In this document: one piece after another, positions 1-54,683 of the stretch
How the letters are laid out: each line of letters begins with the position of its first letter
Position numbering within the stretch: position 1 is the stretch's first letter
Source of the DNA: Aradus depressus
Taxonomy: Eukaryota > Arthropoda > Insecta > Hemiptera > Aradidae
DNA: 64,000 bases
Reading direction: 5' to 3'
Assembly (NCBI GenBank): GCA_963662175.1
Contig: OY759224.1
Span: forward strand, 32,683,489 to 32,747,488
Program-made: the position numbers and the translations under genes
The notes under the pieces: generated by a model
The model's database searches: none
Seen by the model: the letters and a program-made list of their open reading frames with translations, nothing else
What the model was told of the DNA's origin: nothing

Positions 1-466
1 ATTGTTTATAATATAATTTATCAAGGATATTATACTATTTTGTTAAACATTTTTTAGCCATACTCAGATGTTTTTACATTTCGTTAAATATCTAATAGCA
101 ATTTTTACCTATTCTCATTGAAAAGTTGATTTCCTTATTTTTTTTAATGAACTTGTTAACCTTGATTTGTTATTGAGGTCTGTACGACGGTCAAATAAAA
201 CACCATCCGGTCACATCTTGAACTTGTAAATAATTACTTCCTGTGTTTTCTTTTTTTACTTAAATTACTTAGAGTAGTTGAAAGTGTAGTCAACTTAAGT
301 ATTATTTTTATGGAGAAAAAAAAAAAAATAGAAAATGTAAGAAAAAAAAATTTGAATTGTAGATATTTATAATGTATATAACTCCTTCAGTAATATTTAC
401 AAAATAATGATCAATTATGGTAAGGGTCCTTATGTAATTAGGACCTAACCAGATAAATTAAAGATT

Positions 467-677
467 GTTTTTTTTTTTTTTTTCTTTTGGCTTCATGAAC
501 GGAGCATATTAGCCATGTCAATGTGTTATGTATAATTATTTAAGACATCCATGGCCCCGGGAGGGAGTTCTATCTACGAAATAAAACTCACTCCCGGACG
601 GGATTCGAACCCGCAAACCATGGTGAGACCATGCGACCAAAGCCCTACGCTCTAGCCCGCACGGCCACCATGGCCCC
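467..677 (-). repeat. SINE derived from a class II tRNA (family 2), with TSD
   Basis: The minus strand starts GGGGCCATGGTGGCCGTGCG, carries the B-box GGTTCGAATCC, and ends in an A-tail (T-run at 467-483). The 11-base repeat AATTAAAGATT flanks it at 456-466 and 678-688, proving retrotransposition. The long head with an extra arm resembles a Ser/Leu-type tRNA. The other copies are at 18728 and 20050. Confidence 0.85.
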
Positions 678-794
678 AATTAAAGATTTTTAATTCTATA
701 ATTTATGATTATTTCCAGATTTACTTTGTGAAGCTCCATTCTAGGAATAGATAATTAAAAATACACAATTTGTTCGTCAAACTTCACTATATTC

Positions 795-845
795 TTAAAT
801 ACTCGACTAGTTTCGCCATGTTAAGGCATTATCAAGAAATTAATT
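795..845 (-). repeat. Foldback-family fragment with hammerhead-like core
   Basis: On the minus strand a degenerate CUGANGA box (UUGAUAA) is followed by a GCC/GGC stem, then GAAACTAGTCGAG. ACTAGT is the short palindrome expected for stem III. The first box has decayed, so activity is unlikely. Confidence 0.4.
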
Positions 846-1027
846 CTATAACATTACTTCTAAGATTCAATCAAATTCTTGAATAATAGTTCACTAATTT
901 TTTTTTTTTTTTGTGTATTTGTATTTTGGAATTCTTTTGCTACTGGCAATTTACAAGTAGTTCCACTGTTTGTTAGCCTTACTTAAAAATTTTTTAAATT
1001 TAAAAAATAAACACTTCTTAGAAAATA

Positions 1028-1305
1028 CTTCCAATGCGCTTAGTATGTCGCATGTTCGAAACATGGCCGAGGCCCTTAGTTTATTTTATCTGGGAGGTGA
1101 AAAATCAAATGTAGTATGTCCTCCTTCGGAGTCTATTTGATGTCAGGTATTGTTAAAGACCGCTACCCTCTAGGTGAATAAATCTAGGTATGAAACATTT
1201 AGGCCTCCTACTGTAGAGTCGAGCTCATGTACATCAGAGTGACGAAACAGCACTCTGTTAGTAGTTGTTAAAGCCCGGGCATGAATCACAATAACTAACT
1301 AATAA
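1028..1305 (+). repeat. tRNA-type SINE (family 1), 5' part decayed
   Basis: It contains the post-tRNA block ending in GAGGCCCTTAGTTTATTTTA and the 3' block with AAAGCCCGGGCATGA. It ends in ACAATAACTAACTAA. The head with the A-box is damaged. Confidence 0.7.
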
Positions 1306-1344
1306 ATAATTTATTACTCGTAAGTTGGTAAATTTGTAATCGAC

Positions 1345-2146
1345 ATGTGTTAATTCTAGGCCCGGTGGATCTAAGCACATAAGTCAAGAAATTGATTTTT
1401 ATTGTTGCAATACTTTTTTTTTTTCAACTCAGTTCAAGTCAGTTTCCATCCAATGCCACCTAAACCGGAAATGTTCTTTTTCAATCTCGATAATGTTTAC
1501 ACTCTAAAAATGTACTAAAGTACTTAAGTAAATAAAACAAACTTATTTTTGAAATATTGTCTATTCCACTAAAGATATATATATATATATATCTACCGGT
1601 TTCGGCTTTATACCATCGTCAGGTCTAGTTATGAACTAAGTCAGTTTGCAGAGAGCGACCCTTCAAATACATCTCAGGTCAAAGGGTGCTATTAGAACTT
1701 GGGAGTCCCCCGGCTGTACCGTTAGCTAACTCATGAAATATTTCTTAACAAAACCTAGTTCTAAATTTACATAAAACAATATCACTAGACTAATACGGGA
1801 AAAATAACAAATAAATAAGTAAAAATACAAGTAAATAATAAAAAATAGAAATAAAATTAATAACAATGTTAAGATTTAGATAACTTGAAACATATATGTG
1901 GAACCAAATATTAATAACAGATAATACAAACATATATGTGGAAACAGAACTGGTTCAGGGTGTTAACAAAGGGGAATAGTTGAAATAAATTTGGTCATTC
2001 ATACAAATGTTCCTTTTGTTAGCTTTATTTATTTCTAATTCAACTTAGAAGTTATTAAAGTACTTAAGTTGCAACAATAAAAACAAAAATAAATTTTTTG
2101 ACTTACCTATGTGCTTAGGTTCGCCGGGCCTACAATTATGTAATTT
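1345..2146. repeat. Decayed foldback element, family A
   Basis: The ends are inverted copies: a block with CTAAGCACATAAGTCAA near 1370-1390 returns inverted near 2098-2120. Inside, 1588-1635 is a minus-strand copy of the ACCGGTTTCGGC...CGTCAGG arm seen intact at 22963-23282. The middle (1740-2030) is AT-rich with no coding sign. Confidence 0.5.
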
Positions 2147-2165
2147 GAAAAACATCATTTGTACC

Positions 2166-2308
2166 ATTACCCACCATAAACTTGAGCACGCCGTCCTTCG
2201 GATGGGACGTTAAGCGATTGTCCCGAGCCTGTACGATGTCAGGTACTCGTTAAAGACCGCTGCCCTAGATAAATAAAAATTTAGGCGCTCTGGTAGTAGG
2301 CGAAATAA
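2166..2308 (+). repeat. Partial family-1 SINE
   Basis: It holds the body GCACGCCGTCCTTCGGATGG through GTACGATGTCAGGTACTCG and a short 3' piece GGCGCTCTGGTAGTAGGCGA. The head and tail are missing and there is an internal deletion. Confidence 0.7.
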
Positions 2309-2999
2309 TTTTTTTTTTTCTGTGACTTCGGAAATTTCTCTTTCTTCTCTCTGAAATGCCGAAATTCTTTGATATATGTATTTATATTATACAATTGTAT
2401 AAATATTTTTAGGAATTCAATCAATTCATTTTTTCCCTCTTTTTCTAGTTTTGTTTATTTTATTTTATTTTTTTTTTCTTCGTATAAAAAAGTTTATTTA
2501 TTCAAAGATATTTCGAAGCCGTTTAGCTGCGATGGTTTTCGTTCACAAAAAAAATAAATATATTTATATATTTTCGAACTCGTTCTATCGGATACTTTGA
2601 AACGATATGCCACACATTGTTTTTTGGTTGCCTCTTAGACTGAGTGGGTGAGTGGTTTGTATATGTTGGGAAGGTTGTAACAGTTCTATATCTTTTTTAC
2701 AGTATTGTTACATTGTTCGTTACCATTGATAAATAACATCTATATGACGTAGTGTGTATCACCAATTGAAATAGATACATCCTTGACACATATGATACAA
2801 TTGTCAAATGTAATATACTTACGCAATAAGTAATGATATATCGGTTAAGTATGGGGGGAGGGGGCTCATTGGTTTGGTGATTAGAGTACCTGACTGCAGG
2901 CATGTGAAGCCTGGATTGTACTCATTTATTGGAAGAAAAATAGTAATTGATTATTGATTCTATCAGTTTTAAACTAGAAAATATAGAAGTATTGAACTC

Positions 3000-3430
3000 A
3001 AATTTGAAAAAAAAATTGCCACTTCGCTTCAATTTTGTGGAAAATTAATAAGTGTCTTATGGGGTTTTGAATTAAAATATAAAGTTTCATGTCGATATAT
3101 TTGTAACATTGGCAGTTATTGGTATTTATGAGTTGAGTCTATAATTCCTCCACCCTGTCCTTCAGCTGATACGTTTTTTTTTTTTTTTTTTCTTTAATTG
3201 GTGTTGGCTTTATATGGCTTTGAGTATATTTATGAAATTTCCTGTCAATAGATTCATTACAATGGCAGTTTTTTTGTTAAGTCTCCCTCCGAATCCCTCC
3301 CTTCCCTTCTGGCAATTTGGCTGAAAATTAATAAGTGTCGTCCTTAGAAGGTTCTGGGTTCAAATATACAATTTCATGTCGATACATTCATTCTATCGGC
3401 AGTTATGTGATTTTACATCCGTCACTTCTA
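3000..3430 (-). repeat. Hairpin-ended repeat family, fragment
   Basis: Two minus-strand modules of the roughly 190-base unit are visible. Each has TTCATGTCGATA, then GGCAGTTAT and a CT-rich stretch. The terminal hairpins are missing. Confidence 0.5.
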
Positions 3431-3739
3431 GTGAGTTTTGCCCATGAAATAATGTCAAAGTAACCCCTTCTTGGACTATGGAATAAAAATCATTATGACT
3501 AGCTGTGGTGGTCTGTCGCGTGTTCGGTGGAAGTTATGTCTAAATTAGTTGAATTTATCTTTTTTTTTTTTTTGAAAAATATTTTTTTATAATAATTTTA
3601 TTCGAATTACGTTGATAATTTCGTTTTTGATAATGATAACACAAACAAATGATTATGAGGCATGCAAACTGAGATGTGCCCATTTATTTAATTGTATTCT
3701 ACTTTAATGTTAAGAGAGTCGTCTCTGGGTCACCATCAA

Positions 3740-3912
3740 TGTACACACCGTCCTTCGGAGCGATGGTCCCAAGTCTGTATGATGTCACGTAGTCGTACGA
3801 TATGGAGACCGTCGCCCTAGGGGAATAAACATGTAGGACTCCCACTGTAGTGTCTTGCTCATGTTCGCGATATGACATCGTAGTTAAAGCCCGGGCATGA
3901 GTCATAATTAAC
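3740..3912 (+). repeat. Partial family-1 SINE (3' half)
   Basis: It starts inside the CCGTCCTTCGGA body and ends AAAGCCCGGGCATGAGTCAT followed by AATTAACTAA. Small open frames here are shadows of the SINE. Confidence 0.7.
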
Positions 3913-4088
3913 TAATCACCAATGTAATGTGCTTCACCAGCTTAACTTTTTTTTGTTGTAATTTTTGGATGTTAGTTTTTTAGCTGATATAGATATTTGG
4001 CTGACCTGGCTCAAAGTCACACTTTTCTGAATAATGATAAAACATTATTTTTGTAATGTGTTAGGAGATTCTGAATTATTGTATAATA

Positions 4089-4986
4089 TGAGGTGTGTTC
4101 AAAAAATAACGGGAATTTTCGGTTTTTGATAAGAATTTTATTTATTAGTTTACATCAATGTTATCCCCTTCAAAATAGTCCCCATTCGATATTATAAGTG
4201 CACTCATGCCAGCGCTTCTTCCAATCCCCGAAACACTTCTGGAACTCGATCTTTGGGATAGCATTTAGCTCTCTCAGCGATGCGCTTTTAATCTCATCTA
4301 TCTTGTGAAACGACGGCCCTTTAAGATTCTCTTTATTGTTGGGAACAGAAAAAAGTCACACGGAGCCATGTCTGGAGAATATGGAGGCTGGGGCATCATT
4401 ACAGTGTTGTTTTTGACGAACAAGCAATGAAGTGTGAGCAGGTGCATTATCGTGGTGCAAAAGCCATGCATTGTTTCACTGGGCGTTTTTTTCGGATTGC
4501 TTCACGCAAACGGCGTTGCACTTGTAGGTAATACCTACTCCTTATTGATCGTTCGACCTTGTGGCAAGAACTCATGTTGTTAAAATCGAAAAACACTGAG
4601 CATGACCTTCACATTCGACCGCACTTGTCGAGCTTTTATACCATTCGTAAACCCTAGTTTGACTCAGAGCAGACTCACCAAAAGCAATATTTAACATTTC
4701 TAAAACTTGGATAATTAATTTATCTTATTTCTCTTAGATAATTAATTTATCTTTAATAAGCTTAATGCAAATTTTCTGATCCATTTTGTAAACAAATAAA
4801 TAATCGCCGGTCGTACCAAACACATGTAACCTCTTTAACAGCTGACAGCAGACTAAACATCCGGTTTGGCTAACAATGTACAGATACTTTTCAGACATGT
4901 TTACCGAAACAACAACGAAAACATCGAATCGGACTAATACAACCCGCGAAATTACAAAATTCTCGTTACTTTTTGAACACACCTCG
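4089..4986 (-). mobile_element. mariner element, inactive
   Basis: The ends are inverted: TGAGGTGTGTTCAAAAAATA at the left and its complement TTTTTGAACACACCTCG at the right. Both are bordered by TA (4087-4088, 4987-4988). The minus strand carries a broken mariner transposase: an N-terminal MDQKICIK piece near 4789-4770, then HHDNAPAHT-like and PPYSPDMAPCDFFLFP segments, and KCFGDWKKRWHECT near 4240-4200. Frameshifts, stops and an internal deletion (898 bases versus about 1.3 kb for full mariners) make it dead. Confidence 0.85.
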
Positions 4987-5029
4987 TATATTTATCACAG
5001 CATCACTTTTCACATTTTTTTTCCTTTTT

Positions 5030-48161
<43,132 letters not shown>

Positions 48162-48790
48162 GTGTTTCTCAGGAAACATTACAAAATTCTGCCTCACACC
48201 TAATTGGTGCTATAGCTTTCTGCCTCCGTGTTTAGCTCTCATCATGCTTTAGCTGACTTTGCCCTCTTTATCTCAGATAAAAGCAGAAAATGAATTCGCG
48301 CTTTTATTATAGTCCAATTAAAAAAAAAAAATACCTGTGGTTTCTGACAACTGTCAGGGGAAGGTTTTCGAAGTGTCAGAAACTGAAAATAACATATGGC
48401 AGGTATTATCAAATGACATTTTTGTGCGTTTTTTATTTGTAAGAATTGAAATTAACTATTTTTTTTTTTTTTAATTTTATTTATAAAGATACAACTGTTG
48501 CTGCGTGCAACCAGCATCTATGATGTACATGTAGGTATGGTGGCGTGAATGGCGTGTGAGAGGAAGGCCACCCAGTGGTAGGTCCTCGGGACGAAAATTT
48601 TTCTTAATTATAGAACAAAAAAAAAATAATAATAATTAATTAAAAAAAAAAAGAAAATGATAATAAAATAAATAAAAAGGTATTGAAAGAAAATTTTTAT
48701 GGATGGGTAGATCTCGTTCTTATGGGTTTTTGAATTCCCACAGAAAGTTTCAGTTGTTACAGTATTTGTGTGATTATTTATTCTCCTCTT
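48162..48790. other. Presumed 3' UTR start of the kinase gene
   Basis: It follows the stop codon. AT-rich with A- and T-runs; no repeat recognised. The first 120 bases remain relatively GC-rich. AATAAA-like strings are too frequent in this DNA to name the cleavage site. Confidence 0.5.
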
Positions 48791-48794
48791 TTTA

Positions 48795-49010
48795 CACAGT
48801 TAAGCAGTACTTCATTTTATAGTTCATCTTTTTTAAGCACAGTTAAGCAGTACTTCATTTTATAGTTCATCTTTTTTAAGCACAGTTAAGCAGTACTTCA
48901 TTTTATAGTTCTTTTTTTTTTAAGCACAGTTAAGCAGTACTTCATTTTATAGTTCATCTTTTTTAAGCACAGTTAAGCAGTATTTCATGTTACAGTTCAT
49001 CTTTTTGAGG
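48795..49010. repeat. 43-base minisatellite, five units
   Basis: CACAGTTAAGCAGTACTTCA, TTTTATAGTTCATCTTTTTT repeats from 48795, 48838, 48881, 48925 and 48968. The last unit has diverged. It lies about 630 bases past the kinase stop and so may be in its 3' UTR. Confidence 0.92.
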
Positions 49011-49019
49011 CTGCTTCAC

Positions 49020-50680
49020 AACATTATCCATGACAATTGCCTAAAAAAAAAAAAGAAATGAATAAACTCTTTTTTGAAGTTTCATAGAAATACGTTTCTG
49101 AATCATTGAAAACCTTCCCTTAAATGAGCCAAACGGAGAGAAATCATTGGAGAACGACTGAACAAACCTCATTAGGATTATTTTATTGTTTATTTGCGGA
49201 ACAAAAAGGTATTGTATCAATATTTTTAAACAGATTTTTTTTTTGGTTTATGTTCCTTAACAATAAGACTTTTCTTTTATTTTCCATTTCTCTTCAACGT
49301 TAAATTTACACTAGTTGATTGTTATATAAATAGCAGAAAATATATATGTATGTTTTTCTTGAGTATTTCTTTGTCAACATTATGTAAAAAGTATGAGGTT
49401 ACTCCTAAGAAGTAAAAGTGTAAATGTTTAAGCACATTCAATGTAATTTATTATTGTTAATAAAATAAAATTCTTATAATGTTTTAGCTCCAAAATTAGT
49501 GCTATTTTTCAACATTATTATAATATTTAATTTATAAATTTCGACTTGTGCTCTCTCTCCCTGCTTTGTGTGGATATTAAGAAAAATGTATCATTTTATT
49601 TATTTAAGTAAATAAGTTCATGAGGTTCATACACTTCAAAATGAGTATTCCTGCTTTAGTTAGTTCAATCTCAAATAAGGGAGGGGGATGGGGTGAAGAG
49701 GCTCAATGTCTGTCCGAAAAACATCAGCCTTTTCGCTCTTCATTAAAGCGAAGTGATCAATGTTTTGTGAGTGAATAATAGAGTACCACCCCCCTGCTTT
49801 GCTGACATAACACAAGGACGAATTTTTGATTATCAGTATTCAGTTTGATTGATAAATTATATATTAGATATATATTTTTCATATTAATTGTGGAATTTAT
49901 TTATAAAATTGAGGTCAAGAAAACAGTGAGTTTTTTTTAGGACACCATTTTAGGCTGAGATCATGTAAATGTAAATGGAATATATGTGAATCTGTATATA
50001 TATTTATAATGCATATACAAATATATGCGAGTCAAATATATATATTTATAATGCATATAAAAATAACTAATTGGAAATTATTTTCTTAGAGATGTGCTTC
50101 CAATTTAGAGTGTAATAAATTGTATTGAAAAAGGCTCTGTGATTTGAAAATATATATTTGAAAGAGAAATGTATTTTTTTTTAATATTTATTTATTATGC
50201 AGAATTAGCAAGTATTATTATTATTATTAACATAGGCAACATAATTAGCCATATTTTTTTATTGTGTTTAATATAAATCAAATATTGCTTTATGATGACA
50301 TGTATTTTAGCTTATGGTAAATATATATTTAAAGCTAATTTTGGCCTTCAGTTAATTCATGTAAGTACTCTTAATAATATGATATTGTTAATTAGGTTAT
50401 TATTTTTTTTATTATTTTGATTGCAAAACAATGATTATTGTATTCAAAAAAACAAGATATATATGAAAATATAATTCATACTAAAAAAAATGTATGTTAG
50501 GGTTAGAGCGCTTTGACAAGGAATGAGGATAAATCTAGTATTGCCTGGGTAAAGTGCGAACTATCCAGAAGGCTCCTTGGTAAAGCTGGTCTCTTTGTTT
50601 TGTAATAATGTAATTAAGTACATTCGCCACAGCTTCTCACTTTAATTCAAGTACACTTGGACATTCTTATAAAGCATTTC
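49020..50680. other. AT-rich intergenic DNA, no gene seen
   Basis: Low-complexity AT DNA with one short scrap of the hairpin-ended repeat near 49665-49740. No open frame of interest. Confidence 0.6.
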
Positions 50681-50684
50681 AGTG

Positions 50685-51070
50685 GGCGCCACTTTCTCAA
50701 AGATAGTGTGGTTGGTACTGAGCTCAAGTACAAACCTTGAGCCTCCTTAGGTGAATAGTTAAGTTCGGGGTAGGTAACATTTAGGACGTCTACCTGAGAG
50801 TGTGCCTATGATAACTCCCGTTAGAATTAATACATCACGAAAATTTTTATATACATCCAGAAACCCCTATTCAATGATTTGGCTGAAAGTCAATAGTTAA
50901 GCCCTCTTTAAACCCCTACAAAAATCAATAAGTGTTTTAGTCCGAGCGGACTGAATCTACATTTAAAATTTCGTGTCGGTACACTCAGTTATTGGTTTTT
51001 TTTTGTCGGGAAACATGAAGTTTCAGTAAAAACTCAACGTTGAGTTTATGTCCGATTACATAACTTCCCC
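50685..51070. repeat. Decayed SINE scrap joined to hairpin-ended repeat
   Basis: GTTGGTACTGAGCTCAAG and GGTAGGTAACATTTAGGACG are SINE pieces. From 50815, TATGATAACTCCCGTTAGAA and later CCGATTACATAACTTCCCCC belong to the hairpin-ended family in both orientations. Confidence 0.5.
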
Positions 51071-51074
51071 CATA

Positions 51075-52060
51075 CATAAATTTGAATATATAAATGTATG
51101 TATCTAATTATATAAATAAAATACATAAAATGAAAGTACTATGTTTTATACTAAAGAAATTGTAGTAAGAATATGTCTTCCACTTGTAAAAAATTTCCAT
51201 AAGTAGTTTTATGTTGAAAAGTAAAAATTCAAACGCCTTTCAATTAAATTATTATTTAATATTTCAAAAAATATTTTTATTGAGATTATTTGCTGAATTT
51301 ATTTTGCAATAAATTGAGAATCGACACAAATTATTATCTATCAATGAATATTATTATTCGAAAAAATATTTATGTATCGAGGAGCTGATGTGTTATAATT
51401 ATTGTGAAATAAATAGTATATTTTACATTGTATTTTTTTTTTAATGACGTAAAACTGAAATATGTGTAATGTACTTTCTTGAGTAGATTTTGCGGACTGG
51501 GCGGGCACCTCCCTTCCTAAGGTCCCTCTCATCCACTCTCCTTTAACACTGTGTTATGTATGGAACGACTAGGAAGATTACATTTGAAGTGATGACCTCA
51601 TCATGATAACATTTTTCATTTAATATCTTTACAATATTTTAAAAGACAAACAAAATTGTTATTATTGTATATTTAGCTATTATTCCCTCAATTATTGAGA
51701 CTGTTACCCCTAGCATAAGCACAATTTAATTTATTTTCTCATATATTATAAGATACCAAAGTTTTCATTTGATTTTCTATTTTAACATTCCTTTTATTTT
51801 GTAATTAATAAATGTATAAAAAGTCGATTATTTCAATTGTTGAGATAAAATAATTATTTATTTTGTATATTTATTTGTTAAAGGGTTAAATTGTAGTTAT
51901 TATTTAAATAAAATGTTCTTCACTTGTTTTCAATTTAATATTTTTTTTTTATTTACCTATTTCCACGACGATATTCTAAGACGGTATCCTTAGTTTCCCG
52001 TAGTTAATATAATAGTATATTTGGTAGCTATATTATACAAACAGAGAATTTTTTTTTTCA
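51075..52060. other. AT-rich intergenic DNA, nothing recognised
   Basis: No splice-consistent exon, transposon end or tandem array was found. Confidence 0.5.
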
Positions 52061-52311
52061 AATTTGGAATCAGGAGGTTAAAAAACGTGAAATTCCGTTG
52101 AAAACTCTGCATCGAATTTTTGACCGATTACATAAATTCTCCTACACTTCGTATATACGGTAGTCAAATACTCCCAACATCAATACCTAAAAAATTATAC
52201 AACGTCAGTTAACATTTTCGTGATTTAAAAAATATTTAGAAATGTTATTTATCATATTAAATTAATGAAAAACATCGTATTGATGGTTACTAATTAAATA
52301 TTATATATATT

Positions 52312-52348
52312 ACTGATGACAGAAATGCCCGAAACGTCTGTGTTTTAA
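52312..52348 (+). repeat. Foldback-type fragment with CTGATGA...GAAACGTC core
   Basis: ATTACTGATGACAGAAATG, CCCGAAACGTCTGTG. ACGT plus C gives stem III and the cleavage-site position; stem II is weak here. Confidence 0.4.
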
Positions 52349-52349
52349 G

Positions 52350-53690
52350 TATGTTTGTATCTCAGAAAATACACGGGAGAATAATACAGCTACCAAATAT
52401 TCTATAATAATATTCTACATATTTTCTATAATATATTCAAAATCTTACACAGCTATTGATTTCACGTAGTTATATTTCATTAACTAATAACATACTTAGC
52501 AGCCATTCGATCTCCTGGAAATATTTACCAATTTCGTCTCTCTTGTCTTTGTTTTAATTGAAATAAATTTGGAAAGGCGTGGAAAATCCTTTGGAAAAAT
52601 CTCAAATACAAGTTGAATGTTAGCTTTGACAAAAATTCGGCTATACGCGTATGATCATAAGATATTCGTACTTAAAGACAATTTAAAATATTTATTTGTG
52701 ACCAAATGTTCAAGTTTCGTTAATTTAGATCGAATAGCGTGTTCTTATAATGCGTTCAAACTGAATTTTGTTCGATCAGACCAAAATTATATTTTAAATA
52801 TAAGAGTAATAAGTTTTTCATTTGTCCTTGTCGATATTTGTGCTTATAATGTCAACTCAATATACTGAAGATGATTGCAGGGGTGGGTTCTGTACCCATG
52901 TTATCCCAAAGCCTGAAGGCCCATATAACAGCCCCTCGCTATCTACTCTCTCTCTCCTGTCTCTTTAATAACATTCGCATTCGCCCTGGATTTGTAGCCT
53001 GGTTTCTGCCGGAACAAAATCATTATAGAGATATTTTCTTACCGAGTGTGGTCCTGTTAGATATCCGATCACATTCTCATTGTCCTGTTGGTTTGGTCAA
53101 GAAGAGTCCTTCTTCTGTTTAACTCTTTTGACTGTTGACAACCCGGTTCTTCACCCTAACATGAATTTCCCCACCGCAATGCCCATTCCTCCATTGCTTC
53201 TACAATTCGACCCATTTCACTCAAAATTTTACTGAATTCTATAATATATTTAACTTTTTTTTTAATCCAAATTTATGTTTTCTGATTCCTAGGATCCAAA
53301 AATGCCAAAAAAAAAAAAGAAAAAAACTCCAAGGTTTATAGAAATCTTTTAATAAGAAGAATTAGAGCTCATTACATATATATTATTTACTTAAAAAATA
53401 TAATACAAATAATATTGTATAATACAAATAATATATATAATATAATAAAAATAGAAAACAATAGTAATAAATATTCATTTGAATTACGAAAAAGTTAAAT
53501 AACATTTTTTAAAAAAACCCGACAATAAAATTTGGGGGTGGGACGACAACGACACACCCCCTGCAAACATTCTGATTTTATTTATTTAAATAATAAAAAA
53601 AAAAGTCAGGTATTTGGTGTTTTGAATAAAAGTCAATTTACTTTTTTTTTTGTTCATTAATTTTTTCTACTGAAACCTTGGAGGGGAGGT
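52350..53690. other. Intergenic DNA, one small open frame without support
   Basis: The frame 52871-53122 (83 codons) is somewhat richer in GC than its surroundings, but I recognise no domain, splice sites or repeat. A short scrap of the hairpin-ended repeat lies near 53270-53310. Confidence 0.4.
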
Positions 53691-53698
53691 TTTTTTTG

Positions 53699-53720
53699 GG
53701 GGGGGGGGGGGGGGGGGGGA
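53699..53720. repeat. Poly-G run
   Basis: About 21 G following a T-run, ending in GAGAGAGG. From 53810 to 53980 a phrase of transposon 3' UTR type (GACGGCATGCCCGATTTCCA, ACAGACAGACACACACACAT) suggests LINE debris. Confidence 0.8.
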
Positions 53721-54416
53721 GAGAGGCTTGGCCTTAAAAACATTTGAGCTCAAACTCCAAGTGTCTAACTGTAATAGAGGCAGAGATTCCTACACAGGCT
53801 CTGCTGAAACCTGAAGATCTTGGAGACGGCATGCCCGATTTCCACTAAACATGGCTAAGAACAATCTCGCAAATATCAGCTTTTGAAAGAAAAAAAACCC
53901 TTTGAAATCAGCCGTCTTGGAGGTACGATACCACAGACAGACACACACACATATAGGCATCTCTCCTTTAGCGTCGGGGGTTAAAAAGACAAATGATTTA
54001 TGTATATAAAATTATTTTTTGCTATCATTAAACATAAAAAACACCAAAAATTATCATTTTTTAAATGACTTAAGCTAGGAGTTGAAAATTCTTTCGGAAA
54101 TGCCAATCTCTATTTTTCATCGTATCTTAATCTTTATTGATGAGATTTATTATGGAAAAAGATAATTTTTTTTTTTTGTTCTTGTGGAAATAAATAAATT
54201 TATACATAGAGTAATAATTCGTGGGGTGAAAATTATCTTTATTGTAGGTAAATCAGTGAATATACTATTGACCACTGCGAAAACATTAGTGGGTTTTTTT
54301 TTTGAGAGAGTGAAGCGGAGGTTTTTGGGACAGACTGAAGAAGTCAACTTTTCCTCTGCCCATCGAGGGATGATCTACCTTTTAAGGAAAAAACTTTCAA
54401 CATAAATTACTTTGTA

Positions 54417-54683
54417 TTAAAGTTCTGTATTTAACATTTTCTGAGAGATTTTTGGTTTTCGAGAACTGATTATATAAAGTATTGATAAAATAGTATACAA
54501 TGAAAATGTCATCCATATTGAAAAAAGGGCAAATTTTAAAGATAGATCAGTGTTGATAACCCAATTGCCTCGTCGGTATCTGTAGTCTAAATAGTCAGGG
54601 TCTGGCTGGAGGTAGTCCAGGAAGTCGAAGGCGGCCCCACATGACATTCGGTCCAGGACTAGTATCGCCAAATTTCCATTTGC
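54417..54683 (-). CDS. Membrane protein exon 3 (helix 4, stop)
   Basis: After CTATTTTAG it reads ANGNLAILVLDRMSCGAAFD, then a Tyr/Asp-rich loop, a final helix (FALFSIWMTFSLYTILSIL) and a basic tail ending NTEL-stop. The gene converges on the kinase gene, whose stop lies 6.2 kb to the left. Confidence 0.82.
   Translation of the reverse strand, partial: ANGNLAILVLDRMSCGAAFDFLDYLQPDPDYLDYRYRRGNWVINTDLSLKFALFSIWMTFSLYTILSILYIISSRKPKISQKMLNTEL

Noticed and set aside
578..676. Possible minus-strand class II tRNA gene
   Set aside because: The same head is followed by the same non-tRNA body in three places and an A-tail with TSD, so it is a SINE.
52871..53122. 83-codon open frame in the intergenic region
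   Set aside because: Slightly GC-richer but with no domain, start context or splice support; noted only as unexplained.
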